Source: Planococcus sp. CP5-4_YE
GTDB taxonomy: Bacteria > Bacillota > Bacilli > Bacillales_A > Planococcaceae
DNA: 64,000 bases
Direction: 5' to 3'
Assembly: GCF_019042655.1 (NCBI RefSeq)
Contig: NZ_JAHPZO010000001.1
Coordinates: forward strand, 248,001 to 312,000
Made by a program: the position numbers and the translations under genes. A model generated the notes under the pieces. It worked only from the letters and a program-made list of their open reading frames with translations. It was not told the DNA's origin and ran no database searches. This document shows positions 9,666-20,402 of this stretch, piece by piece (within the stretch, counting starts at the first letter, position 1; the number at the start of each line of letters is the position of its first letter).

Positions 9666-10595
9666 CTACACCTCGTCCGTTGGAGGAAATCCAAACATTT
9701 TTTCGGGTTTCATTTTGCCCGGCTTTTCCGGATGTCTTTTGTATAATGCTGCCGGTTTGCCTTGATATGTGAAAACGACAAACGGTTCCGTTTTCAAGAC
9801 CGGATGTTCCTCAAGTACTTGGCCATTTTTGATGCCAAACAGTAAATCCGCTGTGATTTCTTCAAAAGGGAAAGCACTCAAGCCATAGGAAAGAGGCTGC
9901 AAAATAGAACCGATATCCCCATTTTGCGCAATTTCCTCCACTTCGGCAAGTGTCACACATTGTTCCTTCGTAAAACTGCCGGATTGCGTGCGTGTTAGCT
10001 GGGACATATGAGCTGGATAGCCAAGCGCTTCGCCAATCTGGACAGCGAGTGTCCGGATATAAGTCCCTTTCCCGCAACGGATGCGGATGCGGAAACGGAT
10101 ATTCTGCCCTTCCCAAATATCCCCGTCATCCAATAGGTCAATCGAGTCGATACGTACCGTCCGCACCGGACGCTCTACCGATTCGCCTTTGCGCGCGTAT
10201 TCATAAAGCTTTCGGCCGTTCACTTTGACTGCGGAATACATCGGCGGGATTTGTTCAATGTCGCCGGTTAGGCTTTGCAATGCATCTTCTAACTGTTTGC
10301 GGCTAATTGTTTTGTCGCTCGCATCTTGTTCCACTACTGCACCTTCGGCATCTTCTGTTTCCGTTGAAAAACCAAGCAATACTTCAGCTTCGTATGTTTT
10401 TCCTTGATCAGTGATATACTCCGCCACTTTGGTCGATCGCCCTAAGCAAATTGGCAAGACACCGTCTACTTGTGGATCAAGCGTCCCGGTGTGCCCGACC
10501 TTTTTTGTTTTCAGGATTTTGCGCAAACGGAAAACGCAATCGTGGGAGGTCATACCCGGTTCTTTCCATAATGGAAGAATTCCATTCGGTTCCAT
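9666..10595 (-). CDS. truB: tRNA pseudouridine-55 synthase
   Basis: Converts uridine 55 in the T-loop of tRNAs to pseudouridine. The catalytic Asp40 lies in GHTGTLDPQ, and the downstream forefinger and thumb motifs (PPMYSAVKVNGRKLYEYAR) are present. The ATG at 10595 is preferred (309 residues, spaced 8 bases from AAGGGG). A TTG two codons upstream is too close to that site. A strong terminator lies between rbfA and truB, so truB-ribF is probably a separate unit or depends on read-through. Confidence 0.96.
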   Translation of the reverse strand: MEPNGILPLWKEPGMTSHDCVFRLRKILKTKKVGHTGTLDPQVDGVLPICLGRSTKVAEYITDQGKTYEAEVLLGFSTETEDAEGAVVEQDASDKTISRKQLEDALQSLTGDIEQIPPMYSAVKVNGRKLYEYARKGESVERPVRTVRIDSIDLLDDGDIWEGQNIRFRIRIRCGKGTYIRTLAVQIGEALGYPAHMSQLTRTQSGSFTKEQCVTLAEVEEIAQNGDIGSILQPLSYGLSAFPFEEITADLLFGIKNGQVLEEHPVLKTEPFVVFTYQGKPAALYKRHPEKPGKMKPEKMFGFPPTDEV

Positions 10596-10644
10596 GGCCA
10601 ATACCCCTTTCTTTATCGGCTGTCACACCGATCGGTACTATGTA

Positions 10645-10683
10645 GAAAAAAGCCTGCTGTCTAAAAATAGACGGGCAGGCTTT
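10645..10683 (-). terminator. Terminator after rbfA
   Basis: AAAGCCTGC pairs with GCAGGCTTT, with an inner GTCTA/TAGAC extension, followed by TTTTTT on the minus strand. It ends the rimP-nusA-infB-rbfA unit. Confidence 0.9.
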
Positions 10684-10687
10684 CGGT

Positions 10688-11041
10688 TTATTCTTCTGTT
10701 GGATCTTTGATATCCCGCAGCAATGACTCAATCCGATTGCCGTATGCGACAGACGAATCGATTTCAAAAGCCAATTCAGGAGTCTTGCGCAAACGGATCC
10801 GCTGCCCGATTTCCGAGCGGATGAATCCTTTGGACTTGGCGAGGCCGAGCAAAGTCTGCTCTTTCTCTTTGTCGTCGCCCAATACGCTGATATAGACTGT
10901 TGCTTGCTGAAGGTCGCCCGTCACTTCGACATCCGTCACTGTAACAAAGCCGATGCGTGGGTCTTTCAATTTTCTGCCGATAATTTCGCCAAGCTCTTTT
11001 TTCATCTGCTCAGCTACACGATTCGAGCGCATTGATGACAT
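10688..11041 (-). CDS. rbfA: Ribosome-binding factor A
   Basis: Small KH-fold protein needed for maturation of the 5' end of 16S rRNA and for cold adaptation. The 117-residue product has the family stretches [16 protein letters not shown] and [19 protein letters not shown]. Last gene of the nusA-infB operon, 18 bases after ylxP. The ATG at 11041 has GGAGTG upstream. Confidence 0.96.
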   Translation of the reverse strand: MSSMRSNRVAEQMKKELGEIIGRKLKDPRIGFVTVTDVEVTGDLQQATVYISVLGDDKEKEQTLLGLAKSKGFIRSEIGQRIRLRKTPELAFEIDSSVAYGNRIESLLRDIKDPTEE

Positions 11042-11059
11042 TTCGAATCCACTCCGTTC

Positions 11060-11338
11060 TTACAAATATTCGTTCTCTATTTCCATGCATTCCCACGACG
11101 GATTACTTTCAAGAAATCGCAGCACATGAGCCATTTCACGTTCCGCTGCTTCTTTTGAAGAAGAGACCGTGACAAATGCGAGGCGCGTGCGCTGCCAAAC
11201 TTCCTGATGATCGACTTCCGCCGCTGACACATTGAATCTCTGTTTCGTGCGGGTCACCATGCTTTTGACGATGGCCCGTTTATCTTTCAATGAATGCGCG
11301 GTCGGGATAAAAAACTCGCATTCCATTGAGAGGATCAT
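11060..11338 (-). CDS. ylxP: DUF503 protein YlxP
   Basis: Conserved 92-residue protein always found between infB and rbfA in Bacilli. The family hallmark [13 protein letters not shown] is at about residues 15-27. It starts inside the infB stop codon with an ATGA overlap, showing translational coupling to IF-2. A role in ribosome maturation has been suggested from context and from rbfA linkage. The biochemical activity is not established and cannot be read from this sequence. Confidence 0.9.
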   Translation of the reverse strand: MILSMECEFFIPTAHSLKDKRAIVKSMVTRTKQRFNVSAAEVDHQEVWQRTRLAFVTVSSSKEAAEREMAHVLRFLESNPSWECMEIENEYL

Positions 11339-13635
11339 TTTCTTTCGATTTCTTCCATGATGTACGCTTCGATGATGTCGCCTTCTTTGACATCGTTAAA
11401 GTTTTTGATCGTCACACCACATTCGTAGCCTTTGGCAACTTCTTTTGCATCATCCTTAAAGCGTTTCAATGTATCGATTTCGCCTTCGAAGACGACAATG
11501 CCATCACGGATGACACGTACGCCGCTATCGCGTGTAATCTTGCCTTCTGTTACATAGCTTCCGGCAATCGTTCCGACTTTAGATACTTTGAAGGTGCTGC
11601 GGATTTCTGCTTGGCCGATAATTTTCTCTTCGAATTCTGGGTCCAAGAGGCCTTTCATTGCGGCTTCGATTTCTTCGATTACTTTGTAGATGATGCGGTG
11701 CAAGCGAATATCGACGCCTTCTGCATCCGCCGCGCGTTTAGCGTTGACATCCGGGCGTACGTTAAAGCCGATGATAATGGCATTAGAAGCTGCCGCTAGG
11801 GATACATCGGACTCTGTGATTGCTCCAGCACCCGTGTGGATGACTTTGACGTTAACGCCTTCTACATCGATTTTCAAGAGAGAAGCAGCCATAGCTTCAA
11901 CTGTTCCTTGAACATCTGCTTTGACGATCAAGTTCAACTCTTTCATCTCGCCTTGTTTCAATTGATCAAACAAGTTATCCAGTGTTACGCGGTTCTTTTC
12001 AGAACGCATTTCCTGCAAGGCAGTAGCCGAGCGCGCTTCACCGATTTGACGGGCTGTTTTCTCATCTTCAAAGACAACAAAACGGTCGCCTGCTTGTGGC
12101 ACATCACTAAGACCAGTAATTTCAACTGGCGTCGAAGGCCCAGCAGTTTTCACACGGCGGCCAAGGTCATTGACCATCGCACGGACGCGTCCGAACGTAT
12201 TGCCGACAACGATTGGGTCACCAACATGCAAAGTGCCATCTTGTACGAGCAATGTCGCGACCGATCCACGGCCTTTGTCGAGTTCTGCTTCAATAACCGT
12301 ACCGATTGCACGGCGGCCAGGATTTGCTTTTAGTTCCCCCACTTCAGAGACAAGCAAGATCATCTCAAGCAATGTATCGATTCCGTCTCCGTTTAAAGCG
12401 GAAAGCGGTACGAAAATCGTCTCGCCACCCCATGCTTCAGGCACTAAGCCATGCTCGGTCAATTCCTGCATAACGCGGTCCGGGTTAGCAGACGGTTTAT
12501 CCATTTTGTTGACTGCGATGATGATCGGAACTTCAGCCGCTTTTGCGTGGTTGATTGCTTCTACTGTTTGTGGCATAACGCCGTCATCAGCAGCTACGAC
12601 GATAATCGCGATATCAGTTACTTTCGCACCGCGAGCACGCATTGTTGTGAACGCTGCGTGTCCTGGTGTATCGAGGAACGTGATTTTCTTGCCATCTTCT
12701 TCGACTTGGTACGCGCCAATATGCTGTGTGATTCCGCCTGCTTCTCCAGCAGTCACTTTCGTGTGACGGATTGAATCCAGCAAAGTCGTTTTCCCGTGGT
12801 CGACGTGGCCCATGATTGTAACGACAGATGGGCGTTCTTCTTTTTTGGCTTCTTCTTCAGGTTCGAAGTAGACTTCCAAATCTGTTTTGTCGATTAAGAT
12901 TTCTTCTTCTACTTCTACATCGTATTCTGCACAGACGAGTTCAATGGCATCTTTATCCAACTCTTGGTTGATCGTTGCCATAACGCCGAGCATGAACAAC
13001 TTTTTGATGATTTCTGAAGGCTCGCGCCCTAATTTTTTCGCCAAATCGCCTACAGTCAACGATTCACTGAATGTGATTTTTGACGGCAATTCTTTTTCGC
13101 GTTTCGGCATTGGCGGCATCGGGTTTACCGGACGCTGCTGCTTGCCTTTACGATTGCGATTTTGCCCGCCGCGGCCTGGTCCACCAGAACGGCCGCGTTG
13201 GCCTGGTCCTGGAGCTGGTTTAGCAGCTTTTGGCGTGAAGTTTGATCCGCGGCCTGCTTGAGCATTCGCTCCAGTTCCTGTGCCTTGCTGCGACGATTGT
13301 GAACGGTTTTGACCACCCTGTGTGCGGTTTTGTCCGCCTTGGCTACCTGTACGGTTCTGGCCTTGACCGCCTTGAGGACGGCTTTGCCCACCTTGGCTTC
13401 CTTGTCCACTTTGACCGCGACGCTGGTTTTGGCCTTGCGGGCGGGATTGTGAACCTTGTGCACGGTTTCCTTGTGCAGGTTTTTTATAAATGCCGTCCAA
13501 TTTCGTCACAGCATTATCTTCTAAAGTAGCCATATGATTATTGACCTTGATATTCATTTTTGACAATTCGTCGATGATGTCTTTGCTCGGTTTATTTACT
13601 TTTTTAGCGTATTCATGTACTCGAATTTTGGTCAT
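11335..13635 (-). CDS. infB: Translation initiation factor IF-2
   Basis: GTPase that places formyl-Met-tRNA on the small subunit and drives subunit joining. The 766-residue protein has an N-terminal IF2N helix (residues 1-52), a long disordered segment rich in Gly, Gln, Arg and Asn (about 55-165), a second IF2N domain, then the G domain with GHVDHGKT at 276-283 and the NKMD motif, followed by the beta-barrel and C-terminal tRNA-binding domains. The disordered segment has repeated GGQNR/GGQSRPQ units. The ATG at 13635 follows GGGGGTGAG. It overlaps ylxP by 4 bases. Confidence 0.98.
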   Translation of the reverse strand: MTKIRVHEYAKKVNKPSKDIIDELSKMNIKVNNHMATLEDNAVTKLDGIYKKPAQGNRAQGSQSRPQGQNQRRGQSGQGSQGGQSRPQGGQGQNRTGSQGGQNRTQGGQNRSQSSQQGTGTGANAQAGRGSNFTPKAAKPAPGPGQRGRSGGPGRGGQNRNRKGKQQRPVNPMPPMPKREKELPSKITFSESLTVGDLAKKLGREPSEIIKKLFMLGVMATINQELDKDAIELVCAEYDVEVEEEILIDKTDLEVYFEPEEEAKKEERPSVVTIMGHVDHGKTTLLDSIRHTKVTAGEAGGITQHIGAYQVEEDGKKITFLDTPGHAAFTTMRARGAKVTDIAIIVVAADDGVMPQTVEAINHAKAAEVPIIIAVNKMDKPSANPDRVMQELTEHGLVPEAWGGETIFVPLSALNGDGIDTLLEMILLVSEVGELKANPGRRAIGTVIEAELDKGRGSVATLLVQDGTLHVGDPIVVGNTFGRVRAMVNDLGRRVKTAGPSTPVEITGLSDVPQAGDRFVVFEDEKTARQIGEARSATALQEMRSEKNRVTLDNLFDQLKQGEMKELNLIVKADVQGTVEAMAASLLKIDVEGVNVKVIHTGAGAITESDVSLAAASNAIIIGFNVRPDVNAKRAADAEGVDIRLHRIIYKVIEEIEAAMKGLLDPEFEEKIIGQAEIRSTFKVSKVGTIAGSYVTEGKITRDSGVRVIRDGIVVFEGEIDTLKRFKDDAKEVAKGYECGVTIKNFNDVKEGDIIEAYIMEEIERK

Positions 13636-13649
13636 CTGCTCACCCCCGG

Positions 13650-13958
13650 TTAGTTTTCATCAAACAAGCTCGTCATTTTCTTGGCAAAACCGTTATCGGT
13701 AATCGCCAGAACGACGCGTGCTTCTTTTCCTATTGCATGGCCAATTTCATAGCGGCTAGCGCCTATGCGCACTGGAACATTATAGGAATTGCATTTATCA
13801 TGCAGTTTTTTTCTCGTATTTTCGGACGCATCTTCAGCCACAATGACTAATTTCGCGTTGCCGCGGCGCACTTCGCTAATGACCAGTTCTTCACCGGTTA
13901 CCAGCTTGCGTGCACGCGTGGCAAGTCCTAAAAACTGCAGGATTTTTTCTTTATTCAT
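13650..13958 (-). CDS. ylxQ: L7Ae-family ribosomal protein YlxQ
   Basis: Small RNA-binding protein of the L7Ae/L30e family that recognises kink-turns. The 102-residue product shows [14 protein letters not shown] and the AEDASENT strand-loop typical of the family. It starts 4 bases inside the rnpM stop. Two L7Ae-like proteins are common in Bacilli, and this one belongs to the nusA operon. Its exact ribosomal or regulatory role is unsettled. Confidence 0.92.
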   Translation of the reverse strand: MNKEKILQFLGLATRARKLVTGEELVISEVRRGNAKLVIVAEDASENTRKKLHDKCNSYNVPVRIGASRYEIGHAIGKEARVVLAITDNGFAKKMTSLFDEN

Positions 13959-14236
13959 GATTTCAGCTGCTCTCTGCGTACGGCATGGACGAGCTCTTCG
14001 TAGATTTCGCCTGGAACTTTCACTTCAAGCTGCTTGTCCAAAACCTTCTTTTTGCGTGCCAATTCAATGGCATCTTCCGATTTGGAAACATAAGCGCCTC
14101 TACCTGACTTTTTGCCGGTAAGATCGACGAATACTTCTCCTTCTTTGGAACGCACCACGCGGATCATGTCCTTTTTCGGATGCATTTCACCGGTTGCGAC
14201 GCATTTTCTCAGCGGAATTTTCTTTTGCATAGCCAA
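13955..14236 (-). CDS. rnpM: RNase P modulator RnpM (YlxR)
   Basis: DUF448 protein; the B. subtilis homologue binds the RNase P RNA and modulates its activity. The family core PLRKCVATGEMHPKKDMIRV and GRGAYVS are clear. I favour the TTG at 14236 (93 residues), because it stands 5 bases after GGTGAT and gives the usual N-terminal length. An ATG two codons later is possible. It lies 19 bases downstream of nusA and overlaps ylxQ by 4 bases. Confidence 0.9.
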   Translation of the reverse strand: MAMQKKIPLRKCVATGEMHPKKDMIRVVRSKEGEVFVDLTGKKSGRGAYVSKSEDAIELARKKKVLDKQLEVKVPGEIYEELVHAVRREQLKS

Positions 14237-14255
14237 CGGATATCACCTTCTCAGC

Positions 14256-15383
14256 TTATTCTTCTTCGCCGTAAAAATCAAAGTCATCTGTGTCATTTTC
14301 AGCATCCGTCTTGACGATTACCGCGCCTTCAGGCGGATAAATCCCTAATTCACGGGCATCCGTTTCACTCTTGATATCGATTTTCCAACCTGTCAATTTT
14401 GCCGCCAAGCGCGCATTTTGCCCACGTTTACCAATAGCAAGAGACAATTGGTAATCTGGTACGACAACTGTCGTCGATTTATCGTCTTCACTCACTTGCA
14501 CATCCAAAACTTTAGAAGGGCTAAGGGCGTTCGCTACAAATACGACCGGGTCTTCTGACCATTCCACGATATCGATTTTTTCGCCGCCCAGTTCGTTGAC
14601 GATGGTCTGCACGCGGCCCCCTCTTGACCCGACGCATGAACCGACTGGATCCACTTCTTCATCGTTTGCGTGGACTGAGATTTTCGAACGGTCTCCTGCT
14701 TCACGCGCAATTGATTTGATTTCGACGATGCCGTCATAGATTTCCGGCACTTCGTTTTCGAACAAACGGCGCAACAGCCCTGGATGTGTGCGTGATACAA
14801 ACACTTGCGGGCCACGTGTTGTGCGTTCGACTTTAGTGATATAGACTTTGATGCGGTCATGCGGCTGGTAGCTTTCGTTCGGCATTTGTTCCGTCTGAGG
14901 CAATACCGCTTCGACTTTGCCTAGCCCAACATATAAATTGCGGGCATCCATGCGTTCAACGATACCGTTGACAATATCGTCTGCACGGTCTACATATTCC
15001 TCAAAGATCAAGCCGCGCTCTGCTTCACGCACGCGCTGTGTGACGACTTGTTTCGCCGTTTGGGCTGCAATTCGGCCGAAATTGCGCGGTGTGACTTCCT
15101 CTTCTACGATATCGCCGATTTCATAAACTGGGTTCAAAGCGTGCGCATCTTCCAATGAAATCTGCAAGCGGTCATCTTCGACTTCCTCGACTACATCCTT
15201 ACGGGAGTAGACCAGCATTGTTCCAGTATCAAGATTCAAATCGACACGGACGTTTTGCGCTTGGTTGAAATTGCGTTTATAGGCGGTGACAAGCGCTGCT
15301 TCAATCGCTTCGATCAACACATCTCGCGAGATTCCTTTTTGTTTCTCCAACACTTCTAAAGCATCCAATAGCTCACTGCTCAT
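14256..15383 (-). CDS. nusA: Transcription termination/antitermination factor NusA
   Basis: RNA polymerase-binding factor that promotes pausing and intrinsic termination. The 375-residue protein has the N-terminal polymerase-binding domain (about 1-125), S1 domain (about 130-200) and two KH domains, with [12 protein letters not shown] and [13 protein letters not shown] as KH signatures. It lacks the C-terminal acidic repeats of the E. coli protein, as in other Firmicutes. The ATG at 15383 follows TTAGGAG. It is second in the operon after rimP, and the operon leader carries a candidate NusA-responsive terminator. Confidence 0.98.
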   Translation of the reverse strand: MSSELLDALEVLEKQKGISRDVLIEAIEAALVTAYKRNFNQAQNVRVDLNLDTGTMLVYSRKDVVEEVEDDRLQISLEDAHALNPVYEIGDIVEEEVTPRNFGRIAAQTAKQVVTQRVREAERGLIFEEYVDRADDIVNGIVERMDARNLYVGLGKVEAVLPQTEQMPNESYQPHDRIKVYITKVERTTRGPQVFVSRTHPGLLRRLFENEVPEIYDGIVEIKSIAREAGDRSKISVHANDEEVDPVGSCVGSRGGRVQTIVNELGGEKIDIVEWSEDPVVFVANALSPSKVLDVQVSEDDKSTTVVVPDYQLSLAIGKRGQNARLAAKLTGWKIDIKSETDARELGIYPPEGAVIVKTDAENDTDDFDFYGEEE

Positions 15384-15408
15384 GTTATTCACTCCTAAAT
15401 TCTTCTAT

Positions 15409-15888
15409 TCAGCTTGCAGAAAAATCGATCGCCAGACGAATCACGGCAATTTTCTTTCTCGGGATGCTGATGGTTTTTCTACGAGTTTTGATTTTGACCT
15501 CAATCTCTACTTGTTCTTCATCATACGACTTTAAATAACCTTCGAATTCTTTCGCATCTTCAATCGGTTCGTACGTTTTGATGTAGATGAAGTTTTCCAA
15601 AGCTTTTTCGAAATCCTTTTCTTTTTTCAACGGGCGTTCCGCACCTGGTGATGATACTTCCAAGAAATAATTCTGCTCGATTGGATCAGTTGCGTCCAAC
15701 TCTTCGCTTAAACGCTCGCTGACAATTGCGCATTGATCGATGTCGATCGGCTCCTGTGGATTGTCCACATAAACGCGCAAGAACCAGTTCTTGCCTTCTT
15801 TCACAAACTCGACATCGACTAGTTCAAGTTCCAGTTCGTCGACGATCGGTTGTGCCATTGCTTCAATTTGTTCTGTAATTTTGCTCAT
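15409..15888 (-). CDS. rimP: Ribosome maturation factor RimP
   Basis: Needed for late assembly of the 30S subunit. The 159-residue product starts with MSKITEQIEAMAQPIVDELE and contains the conserved EVSSPGAERPL block. I used ATG at 15888, which has AGGAGGC seven bases upstream. An in-frame start at 15945 would run into the leader hairpin. First gene of the rimP-nusA-rnpM-ylxQ-infB-ylxP-rbfA operon. Confidence 0.95.
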   Translation of the reverse strand: MSKITEQIEAMAQPIVDELELELVDVEFVKEGKNWFLRVYVDNPQEPIDIDQCAIVSERLSEELDATDPIEQNYFLEVSSPGAERPLKKEKDFEKALENFIYIKTYEPIEDAKEFEGYLKSYDEEQVEIEVKIKTRRKTISIPRKKIAVIRLAIDFSAS

Positions 15889-15920
15889 AAAATGCCTCCT
15901 GCCAATAATATGCCATAACA

Positions 15921-15952
15921 AACAGAAAAGAGCGGGAGAACCCACTCTTCTG
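15921..15952 (-). terminator. Leader terminator/attenuator of the nusA operon
   Basis: GAGTGGG pairs with CCCGCTC around a TTCT loop, with further pairing of the flanking AGA and TCT, followed by a T-rich TTTTCTGTTTG on the minus strand. The predicted start of transcription lies near 15975, so this sits inside the rimP leader and upstream of all operon genes. In B. subtilis the same operon is controlled by NusA-stimulated termination in its leader; I infer the same here. Confidence 0.65.
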
Positions 15953-15981
15953 CGACAGAGCTATCAGTAAATGTTATTACA

Positions 15982-16010
15982 ATAATACCATGCTTCGCGG
16001 CGCTCTGCAA
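15982..16010 (-). promoter_or_regulatory. rimP-nusA operon promoter
   Basis: TTGCAG, a 17-base spacer and TATTAT with an extended TGG, starting five bases after the polC stop codon. Confidence 0.75.
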
Positions 16011-16014
16011 CTGA

Positions 16015-19000
16015 CTAGAACAAGGACAGCTGATTGGCATCAGGCATTCCTTCTAGGCAACCGTGATCATCCATGTACTCGATGATTGTTTTTGAGACGC
16101 GCCCACGCTGCTGTAAATCTTCCTTCGACAGGAACTCGCCCTCCGCTCTTGCGGCAACGATCGATTTCGCTGCATTTGTGCCGAGTCCTGGAATGGCATT
16201 AAACGGCGGAATCAAGGTATTGCCTTCAATTAGGAATTCATCTGCGGACGATTTATACAAATCGACTTTTTGGAACGAATAGCCGCGTTCGACCATTTCA
16301 AGCGCCAGTTCCATGACCGTCAGCAAGTTTTTCTCTTTCGTCGAGGCTTCCAATCCCCTTGAATTGATTTCGTCCACTTTGGCACGGATCGACTGGGACC
16401 CTTTTGCCATGGCGTTGACATCGAAATCTTCTGCCCTCACTGTGAAATACGCTGCGTAGTAGAGGACTGGGAAATGCACTTTGAAATAAGCGATACGGAC
16501 CGCCATTAAGACGTAAGCGGCGGCGTGCGCTTTCGGGAACATATACTTGATTTTTTTGCATGATTCGATATACCAATTCGGGACGGCTTTCTCTTTCATT
16601 GCCGCTTCCATCTCCGGCGTCAAGCCCTTCCCTTTCCGAACTGATTCCATAATCTTAAACGCCAAAGATGATTCAAGCCCTTGATAGATCAAGTAGACCA
16701 TGATGTCATCCCGACAGCCGATGACGTCGGACAGCTGGCATGTGCCGTTGTGAATTAATTCCTGTGCGTTGCCGAGCCAGACGTCCGTGCCGTGCGACAA
16801 TCCGGAAATCTGCACGAGTTCAGAGAACGTCGTCGGTTTCGTGTCTTCGAGCATTTGGCGGACAAAGCGCGTCCCGAATTCTGGGATGCCGAGCGTTCCG
16901 GTTTTGCAGCCGATCTGCTCTTTCGTGACGCCGAGCGATTCGGGGCCAGCGAAAATCTTCATCACTTCCGGATCATCTGTCGGGATCGTCTTCGGATCGA
17001 TGCCGGACAGATCCTGCAACATGCGGATAACCGTTGGGTCATCATGCCCGAGAATATCAAGCTTCAATAAGTTATCGTGGATCGAATGGAAGTCGAAATG
17101 AGTTGTCTTCCATTCGGAGTCTTGTGCATCCGCCGGAAACTGGATCGGCGAAAAATCGTAGATGTCCATATAATCAGGCACAACGATGATGCCGCCCGGA
17201 TGCTGGCCTGTGCTGCGTTTGACGCCGGAACAGCCTTGCACCAAACGGTCGATCTCCGCGCCGCGTATCGTCATATCTCGATCATTGGCATAACCGCGCA
17301 CGTAACCGTAGGCTGTTTTTTCTGCCACGGTTCCGATTGTGCCCGCCCGGAAGACATTGTCTTCGCCAAACAGTACTTTCGTGTAATTATGCGCTTGCGG
17401 CTGATACTCCCCACTGAAGTTCAAGTCGATATCGGGTACTTTATCGCCTTTAAACCCGAGGAAGGTTTCAAACGGGATATCCTGTCCATCTTTTTTATAC
17501 GGAATCCCGCAATCTGGACAGTCCTTATCTTTCAAGTCAAAACCAGAGCCGACTGAGCCGTCATCAAAAAACTCGGCTTTTTTGCATTTGCGGCACACAT
17601 AATGAGGCGGCAAAGGGTTAACTTCCGTAATCTCAGTGAGCGTCGCAACAAGTGAAGAGCCGACCGACCCACGCGAACCGACGAGGTAGCCGTCGTCCAG
17701 TGATTTTTTTACTAGTTTATGTGAAATCAAGTAAATAACCGCGAAGCCGTGTCCGATAATCGATTTCAGTTCCTTCTCGATGCGCGCTTCGACAATCTCT
17801 GGCAAGTCATCGCCATAAATCGATCGCGCCATCGTATAGCTGAGTTCACGGACTTCCTCATCCGCTCCTTCAATTTTTGGTGTATACAATTCATCTTTGA
17901 TCGGTTTGACGACATCGATCATGTCAGCGATTTTCAAGGAATTTTCGACAACAATCTCACGTGCCGTTTCTTCCCCTAGAAAATCAAACGCATCGAGCAT
18001 TTCATTGGTCGTCCTGAAATGCACTTTCGGCAATGTCGAACGGTTGAGCGGATTTGCACCGCCTTGCGAACCGATCAGCACTTGGCGGAAGATGGCATCC
18101 GTCTCGTCTAGATAATGGACATTTCCTGTCGCGACCAGCGGCTTATCAAGCTTGCGGCTCACTTTGGCCAATTTACGGATGATGTCTTCCAAATTCCATT
18201 CGTCGCGGATCAATTCACGGTCGATCAATGGCTGGTACACTTCTTTCGGATGCACTTCCAAATAATCATAGAACTGTGCCGTCCGTTCGACTTCTTCCAT
18301 CGATTTCTGCATGACCGCTTCGAACACTTCACCTTTATCACAGCCTGAACCGACAAGTAAGCCTTTCCGGTGGCGCTGGAGGAGCGAACGCGGGATACGC
18401 GGCACGCGGTAAAAATAATTGATGTGAGATGCTGACACAAGCTTAAACAAATTCTTCAAGCCTTCCTGGTCTTTGGCAAGCAGCGTACAATGAGTCGGAC
18501 GCGAACGTTTATAGGAATCTCCCGTACCGACGTAATCATTCAATTGATCGTGGTATAGAATGCCTTTATCATCCGCTTCTTTCAATAGATGCGTTAACAG
18601 GTAAGCGGTCGCTTCGGTATCATAGATGGCGCGGTGATGCTGCGTCAGTTCGATATTGAACTTTTTCGCCAGCGTGTTCAAACGGTGGTTTTTCATTTCC
18701 GGGTGAAGCATGCGGGCAAGTTCTAAGGTATCAATCGTGGCATGCGTTTTATCGATGCCATATTTCTTATAGGCGACATACAGGAAGCCCATATCGAATG
18801 ATGCGTTATGCGCAACCATGATATGATCGCCTGCCCATTCATGATATTCGCGGATGACTTCTTCCACTTCGGGTGCGTTTCGGACCATATCATCTGTGAT
18901 GCCCGTCAAATCGATCGTCGTCGCAGACAAGGGATGGTGCGGATTGGCGAAACGCTCGAATTTATCGATGATATTTCCGCCCTTGATTTTGACCGCTGCC

Positions 19001-20322
19001 AGTTCGATAATTGTGTCATAAACGGCGGATAATCCGGTCGTCTCTAAGTCAAAGACAACAAAAGTTTCTTCTTCAAGCAAGGCGTGGCGTTCTTCGTAAG
19101 CAATCGGCACACCGTCATCCACTAAATTCGCTTCCAATCCGAATATCGCTTTGATGCCGTGCTTTTGGCTCGCGGCATACGCATCTGGAAAGGCTTGTAC
19201 GCCGGCATGATCCGTGACGGCAATCGCCGGATGCCCCCATTTTGCCGCTTGTTCGACCAATGATCCAATCGAAGAGACCGCATCCATTTGGCTCATGGGT
19301 GAATGCAGATGTAATTCTGCCCGCTTCACTTCAGCGGTATCTTTGCGGACCGATGGATTGATTTCGACCATGTCGTTCGACATCATAACCAGGTCTCTTA
19401 CAAAGGTATCGGTTTGAATTGAGCCCCTGGCTCTCAGCCACATACCCTTTTTCGCCTGCGCCATGAGCTCTGCGTCTTCTTTATCGCGCGAGAACATTTT
19501 GACGAGAATCGAATCTGTGTAATCGGTCATCTTGACGGTCAATAGCGAACGGCCGCTGCGCAATTCGCGCACTTCAACATCAAAGACAAATCCTTCGATA
19601 GTCACGCGGCGTTCTTCATCGACAATCGAACGGATCTCGACAATCGGCTCATCCGGTTTGATGGCAGAACCCATTTGGAACGGCCCGGACGGCGCGCCAT
19701 TCTCTTTGCGTTCGGTCTCGCGTTTCTTCATATCCGCGACCGCTCTTTTGGCCATCGCTTCTTCTTCGGCTTTGCGTTCTTCCATAAAGGCCGCACGCGC
19801 TTCTTGTTGGTCTTCTGCCGATAGCTGGAAATCGATTGTAAACGCAGGAAATCCGAATTGCTGGAATACCTGGCTCAGTTTTTCGGTGTACTTCGATTTC
19901 AATGCCATCATCTCGTGTTCATGGCAGCAGTCGACAATCAATTTATTGCCGTTCCACACAGGTGCTTGCGACAATAGGCGCTCACGCAATGGCGGTGCCA
20001 TATCCGCTAATTCGTCGACGACATGCCGCCAGTATGCGGCGACTTGTTCGCCATCTGCTTGTTGCGTGGGTGTTTCTATATGCACTTGAACGCTTGCAAT
20101 CGATGAAAACTTGGCTTGCAGCCGCTCGCGGAAAATAATAAACAATTCAAGCGGCAGCACTTGATTGAGTTTGACGAGAAAGCGCCATGCCCGGTCTTTC
20201 TTGTGGACCGTCATGCGCGTCAATTCCGCCTCTTCAAAATATGGCATGTGGACATCGTCGGTTAACTCCAGATGCTGCAGCAGCAATTTAAATCTCATTT
20301 TGGCGTCTTGCTCATTTATCAT
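16015..20322 (-). CDS. polC: DNA polymerase III PolC, Gram-positive type
   Basis: Main replicative DNA polymerase with built-in proofreading. The 1435-residue length matches the PolC class (B. subtilis 1437). In order: N-terminal tau-binding region, OB fold, PHP halves split by a DnaQ-like exonuclease ([12 protein letters not shown] near residue 420), a four-Cys zinc knuckle (CRKC and CPDC), the palm with [10 protein letters not shown], and fingers ending in helix-hairpin-helix motifs. I chose ATG at 20322 because AAGGGG precedes it by about seven bases. The in-frame ATG 18 bases upstream would put that site inside the gene. It is preceded by a hairpin shared in style with the proS upstream spacer. 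Confidence 0.98.
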   Translation of the reverse strand: MINEQDAKMRFKLLLQHLELTDDVHMPYFEEAELTRMTVHKKDRAWRFLVKLNQVLPLELFIIFRERLQAKFSSIASVQVHIETPTQQADGEQVAAYWRHVVDELADMAPPLRERLLSQAPVWNGNKLIVDCCHEHEMMALKSKYTEKLSQVFQQFGFPAFTIDFQLSAEDQQEARAAFMEERKAEEEAMAKRAVADMKKRETERKENGAPSGPFQMGSAIKPDEPIVEIRSIVDEERRVTIEGFVFDVEVRELRSGRSLLTVKMTDYTDSILVKMFSRDKEDAELMAQAKKGMWLRARGSIQTDTFVRDLVMMSNDMVEINPSVRKDTAEVKRAELHLHSPMSQMDAVSSIGSLVEQAAKWGHPAIAVTDHAGVQAFPDAYAASQKHGIKAIFGLEANLVDDGVPIAYEERHALLEEETFVVFDLETTGLSAVYDTIIELAAVKIKGGNIIDKFERFANPHHPLSATTIDLTGITDDMVRNAPEVEEVIREYHEWAGDHIMVAHNASFDMGFLYVAYKKYGIDKTHATIDTLELARMLHPEMKNHRLNTLAKKFNIELTQHHRAIYDTEATAYLLTHLLKEADDKGILYHDQLNDYVGTGDSYKRSRPTHCTLLAKDQEGLKNLFKLVSASHINYFYRVPRIPRSLLQRHRKGLLVGSGCDKGEVFEAVMQKSMEEVERTAQFYDYLEVHPKEVYQPLIDRELIRDEWNLEDIIRKLAKVSRKLDKPLVATGNVHYLDETDAIFRQVLIGSQGGANPLNRSTLPKVHFRTTNEMLDAFDFLGEETAREIVVENSLKIADMIDVVKPIKDELYTPKIEGADEEVRELSYTMARSIYGDDLPEIVEARIEKELKSIIGHGFAVIYLISHKLVKKSLDDGYLVGSRGSVGSSLVATLTEITEVNPLPPHYVCRKCKKAEFFDDGSVGSGFDLKDKDCPDCGIPYKKDGQDIPFETFLGFKGDKVPDIDLNFSGEYQPQAHNYTKVLFGEDNVFRAGTIGTVAEKTAYGYVRGYANDRDMTIRGAEIDRLVQGCSGVKRSTGQHPGGIIVVPDYMDIYDFSPIQFPADAQDSEWKTTHFDFHSIHDNLLKLDILGHDDPTVIRMLQDLSGIDPKTIPTDDPEVMKIFAGPESLGVTKEQIGCKTGTLGIPEFGTRFVRQMLEDTKPTTFSELVQISGLSHGTDVWLGNAQELIHNGTCQLSDVIGCRDDIMVYLIYQGLESSLAFKIMESVRKGKGLTPEMEAAMKEKAVPNWYIESCKKIKYMFPKAHAAAYVLMAVRIAYFKVHFPVLYYAAYFTVRAEDFDVNAMAKGSQSIRAKVDEINSRGLEASTKEKNLLTVMELALEMVERGYSFQKVDLYKSSADEFLIEGNTLIPPFNAIPGLGTNAAKSIVAARAEGEFLSKEDLQQRGRVSKTIIEYMDDHGCLEGMPDANQLSLF

Positions 20323-20342
20323 GATTATCCCCTTCGCCATTT

Positions 20343-20383
20343 ATTTCAGAAAAAGAAAGGAAAGTACGGTTGTACTTTCCTTT
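20343..20383 (-). terminator. Terminator after proS, hairpin just before polC
   Basis: A perfect 12-bp stem AAAGGAAAGTAC/GTACTTTCCTTT with a 4-base loop, then TTTCTTTTTC on the minus strand. It also stands at the likely 5' end of a polC transcript started at the extended -10 at 20385, so it could protect that end instead of, or as well as, ending proS. Confidence 0.8.
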
Positions 20384-20384
20384 T

Positions 20385-20393
20385 ATCATATCA
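20385..20393 (-). promoter_or_regulatory. Possible polC promoter (extended -10)
   Basis: TGA-TATGAT with no recognisable -35 lies between the proS stop and the hairpin. Transcription would begin at the base of the hairpin. Confidence 0.35.
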
Positions 20394-20402
20394 GATTATT
20401 AT

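Noticed and set aside
10627-10636. ACCGATCGGT palindrome before truB
   Set aside because: A perfect 10-bp palindrome between the rbfA terminator and truB, but with no promoter context or second copy seen; a 10-bp palindrome is expected by chance many times in 64 kb.
13125-13463. 112-codon minus-strand frame inside infB
   Set aside because: Out-of-frame reading of the repetitive Gly/Gln linker of IF-2; composition explained by the repeat.
16001-16010. Third inverted repeat at a TTGCAG -35 (rimP), as at rpsB and rplS
   Set aside because: Only 6 bp (CAGAGC/GCTCTG) pair between promoter and leader, which is not distinguishable from chance.
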